Below, piece after piece: positions 14,995-23,359 of a DNA stretch of 64,000 nucleotides. A program made the position numbers and the translations under genes. Below the pieces are notes generated by a model that was not told the origin of the DNA, did not search any database, and worked only from the letters and a program-made list of their open reading frames with translations. This DNA comes from Streptosporangium sp. NBC_01495. Lineage in GTDB: Bacteria > Actinomycetota > Actinomycetes > Streptosporangiales > Streptosporangiaceae. Location of the stretch: positions 5,580,001 through 5,644,000 of the forward strand of contig NZ_CP109430.1 of the NCBI RefSeq assembly GCF_036250735.1, given 5' to 3'. The stretch's first letter is position 1. The number at the start of each line of letters is the position of its first letter.

Positions 14995-17940
14995 ATGACC
15001 TTGAGGTTTTGCCTCCTTGGGCCGATGCGGATCGAGGTCGACGGCTCACCCGTACAGATCACGGCACCGAAACAACGCACCGTCCTCGCCATGCTGCTCG
15101 CACGTGCCGGGCACGTCGTCCCGGTCCGTTCACTGGTGGCCGAGGTGTGGGACGAACGACCGCCCCGCTCGGCGGTGGCGAACCTGCGCACCTACCTCAT
15201 GCAGCTGCGCAGGCTGATGCCCTCCGCCGATGATCCGGCCGACGAGCGGCTGGTCACCACGGAGGCCGGCTACCTGCTGCGGGTCGAACCGACCGAGTTC
15301 GATCTCTCCCAGTTCGAGGCGCTGTTCGCGTACGGTCGCCAGGCGCTGGCCCGCCGGGACCTCGGCACCGCACAGGACGCGTACACCCGAGCTCTCGCAC
15401 TGTGGCGAGGGACGGCCGCCGAGGACGTGCCGCTGGGGCCGGCCCTGCGGGAGGTGGTCGCCCGTCTCACCGACCAGTATCTCAGCGCGGTGGAGGAGCA
15501 CACGGAGATCCAGCTCATGCTGGGCGGGCACACGAAGGCGGTCAGGCGGCTGCGCGAGCTGATCGGGCAGCATCCGCTGCGGGAGCGGCTGTACGGCCAG
15601 CTGATGGTGGCGTTATACCGGTGCGGCGACGTGGTCGGCGCGCTGGACGTATTCGGGATGGCTCGCCGGGTCCTGGCCGAGGAACTCGGGCTCGACCCCG
15701 GACCGGACCTGCGGCGGCTACAACAGGCGGTCCTGCACCGGGACGCGGATCTGATGTCGCCGGACAGGCCACCGACCGGCGGGAACACCGTGATCGAGGG
15801 AGCCTCGGACGGGCGCCTCCGGCCACGTCAACTGCCACGGGAGCCGACGGTGTTCGTCGGCCGGTCGACCGAACTCACCCGGATGCTCACAGTGCTGCGT
15901 GGTCATCCGGAGGCGGGTGCCGAACCGCCGGTCCTGGCGCTGCACGGCCCCGGCGGGGTCGGCAAGTCGACGCTGGCGCTGCGGGCGGCGTACGCCATGG
16001 CCGATCGCTACACCGACGGCCAGCTCTACGTCGACCTGCAGGGATCGAGTCCAGGCCTGCCGCCATTGCAGGCCGCCGAGGTGCTCGGCCGCTTCCTACG
16101 GGCCCTGGGAGTGCCGCACGGCGACATCCCCGCGGCGCCGGCGGAAGCGGCCACTCATTACCAGTCTCTGCTGGCCGACCGGCGAGTCCTGATCGTTCTC
16201 GACAACGCCGTCGACGCCGCCCAGGTCGCGCCGTTGGTGCCGGCGAGCGGCGGCTGCGCGGCGCTGGTCACCAGCCGGGCGGCGCTGACCACCATGGAGG
16301 CCGTGCAGGTCGCCGTCGAGGTGCTCGACGAGGCGGACTCCGTGCGGATGCTCGCGCAACTGGCGGGTCAGTCGCGAGTGACCGCCGAGGCCGAGGCGGC
16401 GGCCGGCATCACCCGCCGGTGCGGTTATCACCCACTCGCGTTGCGCATCGCCGGCGCCCGTCTGGCCGCCCGCCCCGATTGGTCGCTCGAGCGGTTCGGC
16501 GAGCGGCTGCTGAGCCGACAGCATCGCCTGGACGAGTTGCAGGCCGCTGACCTGGCCATCCGATCCTGCTTTGAGATCAGCTACGAAACGCTGAGGAGCA
16601 GCGTGAGCGCGGCGGCGCGCGCCTTCCGGCTGTTCGGAGTGCTCGATGTGCCGGAGGTCAGCCTTGAGCTCGCCGCCGCGCTGCTCGACGTCGAGCTGAA
16701 GGTGGCCGAGGCGGCGCTCGACGAGCTGACGGAGGTTCGCCTGCTGGAGCCGGTCGGCGACGGGCGATTTCGCATGCACGACCTCCTCAGGCTGTTCGCC
16801 TCCGAGCTGGCCGTGGCCGAGGATCCGCAGGCTGATCGGGTACGGGCCGTCCGGCGCGCGCTGGACTGGTACCTCGAGCTGTGCCGGCAGGTGAGAGACC
16901 TGATGGAACCGCACTTGCGGCCAAAAGGGGGCCCGCCGGACGGACGGGACACAGGCGTGGCCTTCTGGAGCACCACGGAGGCGGTGCGGTGGTTCGAAAT
17001 CGAGGTGCCGTGCCTGGTCGCGGCCGTCACCCAGGCTGCGACGGGGGAACCCGAGGTCGCTCGCTTCGTCACCGATCTGATGCCGCTGGTCAAAGCTCGG
17101 GCGACAAACCGCGGTCATTGGCGGGAGCTTGAGACCATGGCCCGGCTCGCCATCAAGGTGGCGCGGCGGCTTGGTGACAGGACCGGTGAGGCGTTCACAC
17201 TGACGACGCTGGGGGTGGTGGAATGGCGCACCGGCCGGATCGACGCCGCTCGCGACTGCCTGCACCGCGCCCTCGAACTCCGGCGCGACCTGGGCGACCA
17301 GGAGGCCGAAGGGCTGGCGTTGCACAACCTTGGCTGGCTGAGCATGCGCACCGGTGATCTCGATGACGCCCTCGACCACATCACCGCGGGGCTGCGGCTG
17401 ATCGAGGCACATGGATCGAACCGGGCCGGCATGGTCAGGCACAACCTGGGCGAAGTCCTGCTCCAGCTCGGCCGCTTGCCAGAGGCAGCCGATTGCTTCG
17501 AACGGTGCCTGTCCGTCCGACGGGCGGACCGTGACCTGTTCGGGGAGAGCATCACCCTGGCCGCGCTCGGACGTGCCTACTGCCTGCTCGATCGTCGCGG
17601 CGAGGCACTGGCCACGTTCGAGGTCGCGCTGAGCCGCTGCCGGGAGACCGGCAACCGGGAGGACGAGTGGGAAGTGCTGCTCAGCAGGTCCGAGATCTGG
17701 CTACGGCACGGTGATCCCGCCGCGGCTGTGGCCGACCTGGCCCGGACGCTGGAGCTGACCGCTCAGGTCGGTGACACCTACGGCCAGGCCGCCACCGCTC
17801 GCCAGTTCGCCAGGGCGCGTGCCGCGCTGGGCGACTCGCATGCGGCGGCGGAGGATGCCCGCAGGGCCGAGGACCTCTTCGCGATGCCCGGAATGCGGCG
17901 CGATCCGGTGCTGGAGATGCTGCTCACCGCCCGGTTGTAG
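14995..17940 (+). CDS. SARP/AfsR-type regulator (winged helix, BTAD, NB-ARC, TPR)
   Basis: Probable activator of the following peptide cluster. The 981-residue protein has a winged-helix DNA-binding domain (about 5-95), a bacterial transcriptional activation domain (about 100-245, ending GLDPGPDLRRLQ), an NTPase with Walker A GPGGVGKST near residue 320, and C-terminal TPR repeats (about 700-960). ATG at 14995 follows GAGGAAGGG; an in-frame extension back to 14461 runs through the transposon and is rejected. The IS605 end lies only about 45 bases upstream, so the native promoter may have been replaced. The Cys-rich peptide gene follows 78 bases after the stop. Confidence 0.9.
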   Translation: MTLRFCLLGPMRIEVDGSPVQITAPKQRTVLAMLLARAGHVVPVRSLVAEVWDERPPRSAVANLRTYLMQLRRLMPSADDPADERLVTTEAGYLLRVEPTEFDLSQFEALFAYGRQALARRDLGTAQDAYTRALALWRGTAAEDVPLGPALREVVARLTDQYLSAVEEHTEIQLMLGGHTKAVRRLRELIGQHPLRERLYGQLMVALYRCGDVVGALDVFGMARRVLAEELGLDPGPDLRRLQQAVLHRDADLMSPDRPPTGGNTVIEGASDGRLRPRQLPREPTVFVGRSTELTRMLTVLRGHPEAGAEPPVLALHGPGGVGKSTLALRAAYAMADRYTDGQLYVDLQGSSPGLPPLQAAEVLGRFLRALGVPHGDIPAAPAEAATHYQSLLADRRVLIVLDNAVDAAQVAPLVPASGGCAALVTSRAALTTMEAVQVAVEVLDEADSVRMLAQLAGQSRVTAEAEAAAGITRRCGYHPLALRIAGARLAARPDWSLERFGERLLSRQHRLDELQAADLAIRSCFEISYETLRSSVSAAARAFRLFGVLDVPEVSLELAAALLDVELKVAEAALDELTEVRLLEPVGDGRFRMHDLLRLFASELAVAEDPQADRVRAVRRALDWYLELCRQVRDLMEPHLRPKGGPPDGRDTGVAFWSTTEAVRWFEIEVPCLVAAVTQAATGEPEVARFVTDLMPLVKARATNRGHWRELETMARLAIKVARRLGDRTGEAFTLTTLGVVEWRTGRIDAARDCLHRALELRRDLGDQEAEGLALHNLGWLSMRTGDLDDALDHITAGLRLIEAHGSNRAGMVRHNLGEVLLQLGRLPEAADCFERCLSVRRADRDLFGESITLAALGRAYCLLDRRGEALATFEVALSRCRETGNREDEWEVLLSRSEIWLRHGDPAAAVADLARTLELTAQVGDTYGQAATARQFARARAALGDSHAAAEDARRAEDLFAMPGMRRDPVLEMLLTARL

Positions 17941-18018
17941 CGCGGCTGTATCGGCGGCTGTATGTCCCCAAAATAATGTTTCGGCTGCCCGCATCGCTCG
18001 ATGAAGGACTGAACCAAC

Positions 18019-18207
18019 ATGAACGTTCTGGGAAAGCTCGGCGACCACCTCCTTGAGAAGCTGGTACCGAAGGCGACCGCGAAGGCCGACTCCTCCTACT
18101 GGCTGACCTGCTACTGCCAGGGGACGACCAGATACGCCAAGCTCTGCCACGTCGTCGGCGGTACGACCGGCTGCGTGTCGGGCTGCGAGAAGCACGGACG
18201 CTGCTGA
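18019..18207 (+). CDS. Six-cysteine precursor peptide (putative secreted RiPP or bacteriocin)
   Basis: A 62-residue peptide with two halves. Residues 1-24 are Cys-free and leader-like: an amphipathic stretch with LGDHLLEKLVPK and then ATAKAD, whose AKA fits a signal-peptidase-like cut after residue 23. Residues 25-62 hold cysteines at 31, 33, 43, 52, 56 and 62 (CxC-x9-C-x8-CxxxC-x5-C), many Gly/Thr, and end in Cys. No modifying enzyme of lanthipeptide, sactipeptide or azole type is nearby, while two redox proteins are, so disulfide bonding is the likely modification. A GAAGGA about 12 bases upstream of ATG is a plausible ribosome site. I recognise no named family. Confidence 0.75.
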   Translation: MNVLGKLGDHLLEKLVPKATAKADSSYWLTCYCQGTTRYAKLCHVVGGTTGCVSGCEKHGRC

Positions 18208-18236
18208 CCGGGCCGACCCCGTAGTCCGGGCTCCGA

Positions 18237-18281
18237 GCGTGTTTCGCGGGTCCTCACCACACGGGGATCCGCGAAACACGC
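18237..18281 (+). terminator. Strong hairpin after the precursor peptide gene
   Basis: Arms GCGTGTTTCGCGG (18237-18249) and CCGCGAAACACGC (18269-18281) pair perfectly and can extend by three more pairs after one mismatch. There is no T-run. It lies between the peptide gene and the mauE-like gene and could stop most transcripts or protect the peptide mRNA, favouring peptide over export proteins. Confidence 0.7.
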
Positions 18282-18304
18282 CGGACAGTACGACCCATGA
18301 GACG

Positions 18305-18847
18305 GTGAAGATGCTCTACCTGATGATCGCATGCCAGGCGTTGCTGGCCGGCGTCTTCGTGATCGCGCTGGTGGGCAAGGTTCGCGGGCGGGCGGCGCTC
18401 GACGAGTTCGTGGCCTCGATCGTGGCCCTCGGGATGTTCCCGCGCGCGAGGTCCGTGGCGGCGGCGTACGCCGTGCTGGGGGCGGAGGCCGTGGTGATCC
18501 TCGCACTCGTGCTGCCGTACACCCTGCTTTTGGGCTTCGCGGCTGCGACGGCGTTGCTCATCGTCCTGACCGCTGGTATCTCGGCCGCCCTGCGACGGGG
18601 ACGGCACACGCCGTGCCGGTGCTTCGGCGCTTCCGTCACCCCGCTGGGCCGGACACACGTGGTGCGCAATCTCGTTCTGGTGGCGGTCGGCTGTATCGGG
18701 TTCGCGGCCGGTGCCGGCGACGCCGGATCCGCGGCGCACCCGGCCGGTGTCGCCCTCGCGTTGGCCACCGCCGCCGTGGGCGCCCTGATCGTGGTGCGCC
18801 TCGATGACCTGGTGGGCCTGTTCACCACTTCCGTCTCGCCGCGCTGA
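18305..18847 (+). CDS. MauE/DoxX-like membrane redox protein
   Basis: Integral membrane protein of about 180 residues with four or more hydrophobic segments. It has the MauE-type motif CRCFGAS (C104, C106) followed by a GRTHVVRN segment. MauE-like proteins pass electrons or disulfides across the membrane with a MauD/TlpA-type thioredoxin, and exactly such a gene follows. Start is GTG at 18305 or ATG at 18311; the 18239 start lies in the preceding hairpin and is rejected. Role in oxidising or isomerising the Cys-rich peptide is inferred. Confidence 0.85.
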   Translation: MKMLYLMIACQALLAGVFVIALVGKVRGRAALDEFVASIVALGMFPRARSVAAAYAVLGAEAVVILALVLPYTLLLGFAAATALLIVLTAGISAALRRGRHTPCRCFGASVTPLGRTHVVRNLVLVAVGCIGFAAGAGDAGSAAHPAGVALALATAAVGALIVVRLDDLVGLFTTSVSPR

Positions 18848-18906
18848 CGTGCGAGGCGTGCCGGCCTGATGTCCCTAAGCCCGATGTCCTTGAACGAGGT
18901 TGTCCG

Positions 18907-19416
18907 ATGACTTTCCTGATCACCGCCGTCGTGCTGGTCGGCGTGCTCTGCGCCTTCGACCTGCTGCTCACCTTCGCGGTACTGCGCCGCCTTCGCGAGC
19001 ACTCCGCCGAGTTGGCACGCCTCGCCGGACAGCCGCGATTCGCTCCTTACAACCCGGGAGCCCTGGTCGGGCGCACCCTGCCCCAGACCGACACGGATGG
19101 TGTCGACCGGCCGCAGCTCGTGGCGTTCTTCGACGTCAACTGCGATGCGTGCCACGAGCACGCGCCACAGTTCGCCGTCGCGGCCCGCACCCACACCGCC
19201 ATGGCGGTCGTCTCCGGTGACGGTCCGAAGATCGCCGACCTCCTCAAGGCGGTCGGCGGCGTGGCGAGCGTCATCACGGCCGAACGCGCCGACAGTCTGG
19301 TGAAGGCGATCGGCGTCGAAGCCTTCCCGACATTCCTGCGCGTCGGCCCGGACGGCACGATCGTGGAGGCGCAGACGGAGCTTTCGGCCCTCGCCGAGAT
19401 GACGTCGGCGAGGTGA
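18907..19416 (+). CDS. Membrane-anchored thioredoxin-like protein (TlpA/MauD type)
   Basis: The 169-residue protein has an N-terminal membrane anchor (about residues 3-27) and a thioredoxin fold facing outward, with active site C79-D-A-C82 in FFDVNCDACHEHAP and the cis-proline loop AFPTF near residue 140. It fits a MauD-like partner of the preceding MauE-like protein. Its stop overlaps the GTG start of the ABC exporter by 4 bases, so the two are translationally coupled. Substrate is inferred to be the six-Cys peptide. Confidence 0.88.
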   Translation: MTFLITAVVLVGVLCAFDLLLTFAVLRRLREHSAELARLAGQPRFAPYNPGALVGRTLPQTDTDGVDRPQLVAFFDVNCDACHEHAPQFAVAARTHTAMAVVSGDGPKIADLLKAVGGVASVITAERADSLVKAIGVEAFPTFLRVGPDGTIVEAQTELSALAEMTSAR

Positions 19417-21281
19417 CGACATCTCCGGCCTTGGCCGCGAAGCCAGGTGGAGGTCGGCTGCGGCTGCGAGATGTCGGCACGGTGGCGTCACTGTGCTGGC
19501 GGGCCGGCCCCGGTCTGGCGGCGTCCCAGCTGGCGGTCACCGTCGTCGGCGGCCTGCTGCCCGCGGGGACCGTGTGGATGACGAAGCTTCTCATCGACGG
19601 ACTGGCGGCCGGTCGCCCCGATCTCGTACTGCTGCCGGTCAGCGGCCTCACCGCCATCGGGCTGGTCTCCGGGGTGCTGCCGCAGCTCACCGCGTACCTG
19701 CGGGCTGAGTCGGAGCGTAGGCTGGATCGTCTGATGCAGGACCGCCTGTACACGGCGGTGAACGGATTCCAGGGCCTGTCAAGGTTCGAGAATCCGGCGT
19801 TCCTGGACGGGCTGCGCCTGGCCACCCAGGCTTCGGGAAGCACGTTGGCGCCCATCACCTCGGGTCTGTTCGACATCGGGCGCAATGCCATCATGCTGGT
19901 CAGCCTCTTGGCCGCCCTGGCCGTGCTGAGCCCGCTCATGGCGGGACTGGTGGCGCTGGCGGCGATTCCGGCCCTGATCGCCCGGCTGTCGCTGGAGAAG
20001 CGACGGATGATAATGATCGCCGGGCAGTCCACGTCGATCCGGCGGCAAATCTTCTACTCTTCCCTGATCACCGATGTGCAGGCCGCGAAAGAGGTCCGGC
20101 TCTTCGGGCTGGGCGGCTTCCTCAAGGACCGGATGTTCGGGGAGCTGGCCACCGTCCAGGCCGGTGAACGGCGGCTGGACCGGCAGGAGGCGCTCACCCA
20201 ATCGCTGCTCGCGGTGCTCTCCGCCGCGGTCAGCGGCGTGGGGTTGATCTGGGCGGTGTACGCCGCGGCGGACGGCCGGTTGACCCTCGGCGACGTGACC
20301 GCGTTCGCCGCCGCCGTGGCCGGAACGCAGGGTGCGCTGATCGCACTGGTGGAGAACGCGGCCAACGCCCGTCAGGCGCTGTCCCTGTTCGGTCACCACG
20401 AGCAGGTGACATCGCTGCCCGACGACCTGCCGCCGCCGCGTCGCTCCACGGAGGGACCGTCCGCCACGCTGCCTGCGCTGCGGCGGGGCATCGAGCTGCG
20501 CGATGTGTGGTTCCGATACGACGAGAGCCATCCATGGGTGCTGAGGGGAGTCGACCTGACGATCCCGTACGGCGCGTCGGTCGCACTGGTGGGGCTCAAC
20601 GGGGCCGGCAAGAGCACTTTGATCAAGCTGCTCTGCCGGTTCTATGATCCGTCCCGGGGGGCGATCCTCTGGGACGGCGTGGACCTGCGCGCCGTACCGC
20701 CTGCCGAGCTGCGCGCCAGGATGGGCGTGCTCTTCCAGGACTACATGAGCTACGACCTGACCGCGGCGGAGAACATCGGGGTGGGGGAGATCGAGGCTCT
20801 GTCCGACCGCGTCAGGATCCAGGCCGCCGCCGGGATGGCGGATGTCCACGAAATCGTCGAGGCGCTGCCCCGAGGCTACGACACACTACTGAGCCGGATC
20901 TTCTTCGGGGACGAGGAGGAGGATGACGCCCAGACCGGGGTGCTGCTCTCCGGAGGCCAGTGGCAGCGTCTGGCCCTGGCCCGCACGATGGTGCGCGAGC
21001 AGCGCGACCTGCTCATCCTCGATGAGCCCAGCTCGGGCCTGGACGCGCAGGCCGAGTACGAGATGCACCGGCGGCTGCGCAAGCATCGCATGGGGCGCAC
21101 CAGCCTGCTCGTGTCGCACCGGCTCGGCTCTGTCCGCGACGCGGACCTGATCGTCGTACTCGGCGACGGCCGGATCGTCGAGCGGGGAACGCACGACGAC
21201 CTCATGGCCGCAGGCGGAGGGTACTCCCAGCTGTTCGAGGTGCAGGCCAGGGGCTATCGCGAGGATGCCGACGTTCAGTGA
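19413..21281 (+). CDS. ABC exporter, fused membrane and ATPase domains
   Basis: A 622-residue half-transporter with six membrane segments (about residues 25-310) and a C-terminal ATPase: Walker A GLNGAGKST near residue 393, Q-loop LFQDYMSYD, signature LSGGQWQRLALAR near 510, Walker B LLILDEPSSGLD and switch SHRLGS. No N-terminal C39 peptidase domain is present, so leader removal must come from elsewhere, which fits the S26 peptidase upstream. Likely exports the Cys-rich peptide. Coupled to the thioredoxin gene by a GTGA overlap. Confidence 0.92.
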   Translation: MTTSPALAAKPGGGRLRLRDVGTVASLCWRAGPGLAASQLAVTVVGGLLPAGTVWMTKLLIDGLAAGRPDLVLLPVSGLTAIGLVSGVLPQLTAYLRAESERRLDRLMQDRLYTAVNGFQGLSRFENPAFLDGLRLATQASGSTLAPITSGLFDIGRNAIMLVSLLAALAVLSPLMAGLVALAAIPALIARLSLEKRRMIMIAGQSTSIRRQIFYSSLITDVQAAKEVRLFGLGGFLKDRMFGELATVQAGERRLDRQEALTQSLLAVLSAAVSGVGLIWAVYAAADGRLTLGDVTAFAAAVAGTQGALIALVENAANARQALSLFGHHEQVTSLPDDLPPPRRSTEGPSATLPALRRGIELRDVWFRYDESHPWVLRGVDLTIPYGASVALVGLNGAGKSTLIKLLCRFYDPSRGAILWDGVDLRAVPPAELRARMGVLFQDYMSYDLTAAENIGVGEIEALSDRVRIQAAAGMADVHEIVEALPRGYDTLLSRIFFGDEEEDDAQTGVLLSGGQWQRLALARTMVREQRDLLILDEPSSGLDAQAEYEMHRRLRKHRMGRTSLLVSHRLGSVRDADLIVVLGDGRIVERGTHDDLMAAGGGYSQLFEVQARGYREDADVQ

Positions 21282-21339
21282 CCGCGTGCGAGGCGGGTCA
21301 CCATATCGGTTGATCTCCGTCCCTAGGCCGGGTCCTACG

Positions 21340-21632
21340 CACGTGCCCGAGGACTGGTTGTCGTGCTGTGGTGGCTGGTGGCGCCGCACGGCCTGCGGCG
21401 AGGAGAAGCGGCCGGACTGCGCTGGCTGGACGTCGACCTGGAGCGGCGTGAGCTCACGGTCGCGCACCAGCTGGTGCAGACCGACGATGTTTTGATCTTG
21501 TGTGAGCCGAAGAGCGTGGCCGGCAGTGCCGTCTGCCGCTGTCCGCCAGAAGGTTTCGTCGTGCCTGGTCCAGGCCGTCAGGATCGGACATCGTCGCAGC
21601 CCCCGCTACTGATGTGGACACTTGCTTGGTGA
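21340..21632 (+). pseudogene. Tyrosine recombinase (phage-type integrase) fragment
   Basis: Sequence near 21363-21530 encodes LRRGEAAGLRWLDVDLERRELTV as separate recognisable pieces of an integrase catalytic domain, including the first catalytic Arg region (GLRRGE) and a later PKSVAG. The His-x-x-Arg and Tyr motifs are missing and the frame ends in unrelated sequence. It is a remnant, and hints that an integrative element once ended here, right after the peptide cluster. Confidence 0.75.
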
Positions 21633-21690
21633 CAATCCCATCCAAAGCAATCAGAATGAGAATCGGGCTGTTCCCAATCGCGAAGTAACG

Positions 21691-21726
21691 CGATCCCGCC
21701 CGGGCCGGAGTGGCCGGACGGGATCG
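21691..21726. terminator. Hairpin between integrase remnant and hydrolase region
   Basis: Arms CGATCCCG (21691-21698) and CGGGATCG (21719-21726) enclose a GC-rich loop that can pair further (GGCC/GGCC). It could terminate transcription from either side. Confidence 0.6.
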
Positions 21727-21762
21727 CGGTGTCTTTCCGGGCCCCGGAGGGTCCACGGGACT

Positions 21763-21824
21763 TCAGCGGCGGACCGCGGTGAACAGGGCGTAGCTGATCT
21801 GCGGGATCTCCCCGAAACGCCGGT
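21763..21824 (-). pseudogene. Copied 3' tail of the methyltransferase gene at 32198
   Basis: Sixty-one of 62 bases match 32198-32259, the last 20 or so codons and the stop of the SAM-dependent methyltransferase on the minus strand (RRFGEIPQISYALF and end). Upstream of the match the sequences differ. It is a stranded gene end, left by a duplication, recombination or deletion between two related genes. Confidence 0.85.
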
Positions 21825-21853
21825 TTTGCGCCGACATCACGGAGGTGGCCACA

Positions 21854-22426
21854 GTGGCCGAAATGGTCGTCTTCCATCACGCCCAGGGCCTCACCCCGGG
21901 CGTCATCGGCTTCGCCGAGGACCTCAGGGCCGAGGGACATACCGTGCACACGCCCGACCTGTACGAGGGGCGGACCTTCGACACGATGGAGGCCGGCCTG
22001 GCGTACTCGGAACAGGCCGGTGTCGAGGAGATCCTCGATCGCGGCGCGCGCGCCGTGGCGGACCTGCCGGCCGCCGTCACCTTCCTCGGGTTCTCCCTCG
22101 GCGTGCTGAACGCGCAGAAGCTGGCCCAGACGCGGCCGGGCGCCCGCGGCGCCATACTCGTCTCCTCCTGCGTCCCGGCCGCCTACTTCGGGCCGTGGCC
22201 CGCCGAGGTCCCGGTGCGGATCCACTCCATGGACGAGGACCCCGTGTTCCACGGCGAGGGTGACGCCGAGGCCGCCTACGCGCTCATCGGGGAGGCTCCC
22301 GACGCCGAGCTGTACCTGTACTCCGGCGACCAGCACTATTTCGCCGACAGCTCGCTGCCGTCCTACGACCCGGAAGCGGCCGGGCTGCTGCTGCGGCGAA
22401 CGTTGACGTTTCTCCGGGCACGGTGA
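21854..22426 (+). CDS. Dienelactone hydrolase family protein
   Basis: An alpha/beta hydrolase of about 190 residues. It has MVVFHHAQGLTPGV at the start, the nucleophile elbow GFSLG (Ser where classical dienelactone hydrolases have Cys) and a C-terminal SGDQHYFAD with the likely catalytic His. GTG at 21854 is preferred, with GGAGGTGG upstream; GTG at 21845 would add three residues. Substrate unknown. It stands alone between a methyltransferase remnant and a convergent TetR gene. Confidence 0.85.
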   Translation: MAEMVVFHHAQGLTPGVIGFAEDLRAEGHTVHTPDLYEGRTFDTMEAGLAYSEQAGVEEILDRGARAVADLPAAVTFLGFSLGVLNAQKLAQTRPGARGAILVSSCVPAAYFGPWPAEVPVRIHSMDEDPVFHGEGDAEAAYALIGEAPDAELYLYSGDQHYFADSSLPSYDPEAAGLLLRRTLTFLRAR

Positions 22427-22545
22427 GCGAGCGCGACGAACGTCGTCGTCGAGGTGGTCCTGGACCGCGCGAACGCTCCGCGACCGGCCGCCTTCCGGAC
22501 CGGCGCCCTGGGATACGTCGATCGTCCACCCCGGTGGCCGGAGCG

Positions 22546-23211
22546 CTAGCTCGCGCCGGCCGGGGTGATCGCCGCGGTGAGTCCGATCGCGAACGCCTCG
22601 AGCAGGCGGTCGAGCCGCGGGGCGAAGTCGAGCGCGGCGTGGCCCCAGGCCGGCACCTCCTCGTACAACGCCGCGAGGGTCGGAGTCGGATGGGACACCT
22701 GCCAGAAGCCGGCGGCCAGCACGACCGCCACCGCCAGCAGGCTGCCGATCTGCTCGAGCGTCATGCCGCTCGCGTGATCCAGCGTGGCCGCGATCTCGTC
22801 GTGGGCGGCGGTGGCGTTGGTCTTGTACCGGCGGGCCCGTTCGACGTCGACGTCGCCCTCGAGGTGCAGCGCGACGTGGGTCAGCAGGTCGCAGAACACC
22901 GGCAGTGAGACGAGGGTCCCGCTGACCACCGCCGCAGTCCGCGCCGGCCCGAGTCCGGTGCGATCACCGACCTCACCCCTGATCGCGTCACGCCACTGGC
23001 CCCATCCCCGCTCGGCCAGCTCCAGGAGCAACTCCTCCTTGCTGGAGTAATACCGCCGCACACCGGTGCGGTGAAGACCGGCCCGTTCGGTGACCGCGGC
23101 CAGGGTGACGTACCGGACGCCGCCGAGCTCCAGCGCGACCGCCTCCGCCGCCGCCAGCAGATCCTCGGCGCGACGCGCCTTGTCCTCGGCCGATCGGGCC
23201 CTCTGACGCAT
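22546..23211 (-). CDS. TetR-family repressor, divergent from a quinone oxidoreductase gene
   Basis: A 221-residue TetR protein with an N-terminal helix-turn-helix (TLAAVTERAGLHRTGVRRYYSSKEEL) and a helical ligand-binding domain. ATG at 23211 is chosen; longer starts would run into the operator region. It faces away from the oxidoreductase at 23360, and the spacer between holds three copies of one palindrome, so it most likely represses both genes. Confidence 0.9.
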   Translation of the reverse strand: MRQRARSAEDKARRAEDLLAAAEAVALELGGVRYVTLAAVTERAGLHRTGVRRYYSSKEELLLELAERGWGQWRDAIRGEVGDRTGLGPARTAAVVSGTLVSLPVFCDLLTHVALHLEGDVDVERARRYKTNATAAHDEIAATLDHASGMTLEQIGSLLAVAVVLAAGFWQVSHPTPTLAALYEEVPAWGHAALDFAPRLDRLLEAFAIGLTAAITPAGAS

Positions 23212-23220
23212 CCCGCCAGA

Positions 23221-23344
23221 ATAACGCGCTTCACGATGCGCTATTCCGCGGCGGTGTGGCACCCCACACACATAACGCACCCCAAGATGCGCTATTTCGT
23301 ACACCCATGGTACGGTCGACTTAACGCATCATGGGGTGCGTTAC
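23221..23344. promoter_or_regulatory. Three matching operators for the TetR repressor
   Basis: Sites at 23221-23244, 23272-23295 and 23321-23344 share the form (A/T)TAACGC(A/G), 8 free bases, TGCG(C/T)TA(T/C). Spacing is 51 and 49 bp, close to five helix turns. The first ends near the tetR start and the third near the oxidoreductase start, so they cover both promoters. Confidence 0.8.
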
Positions 23345-23359
23345 TGAAGGGGGATCGCC

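Noticed and set aside
18019-18207. Lanthipeptide or sactipeptide precursor
   Set aside because: Thr, Ser and Cys are present, but no LanB/C/M/KC or radical-SAM gene is nearby, while disulfide-handling proteins are.
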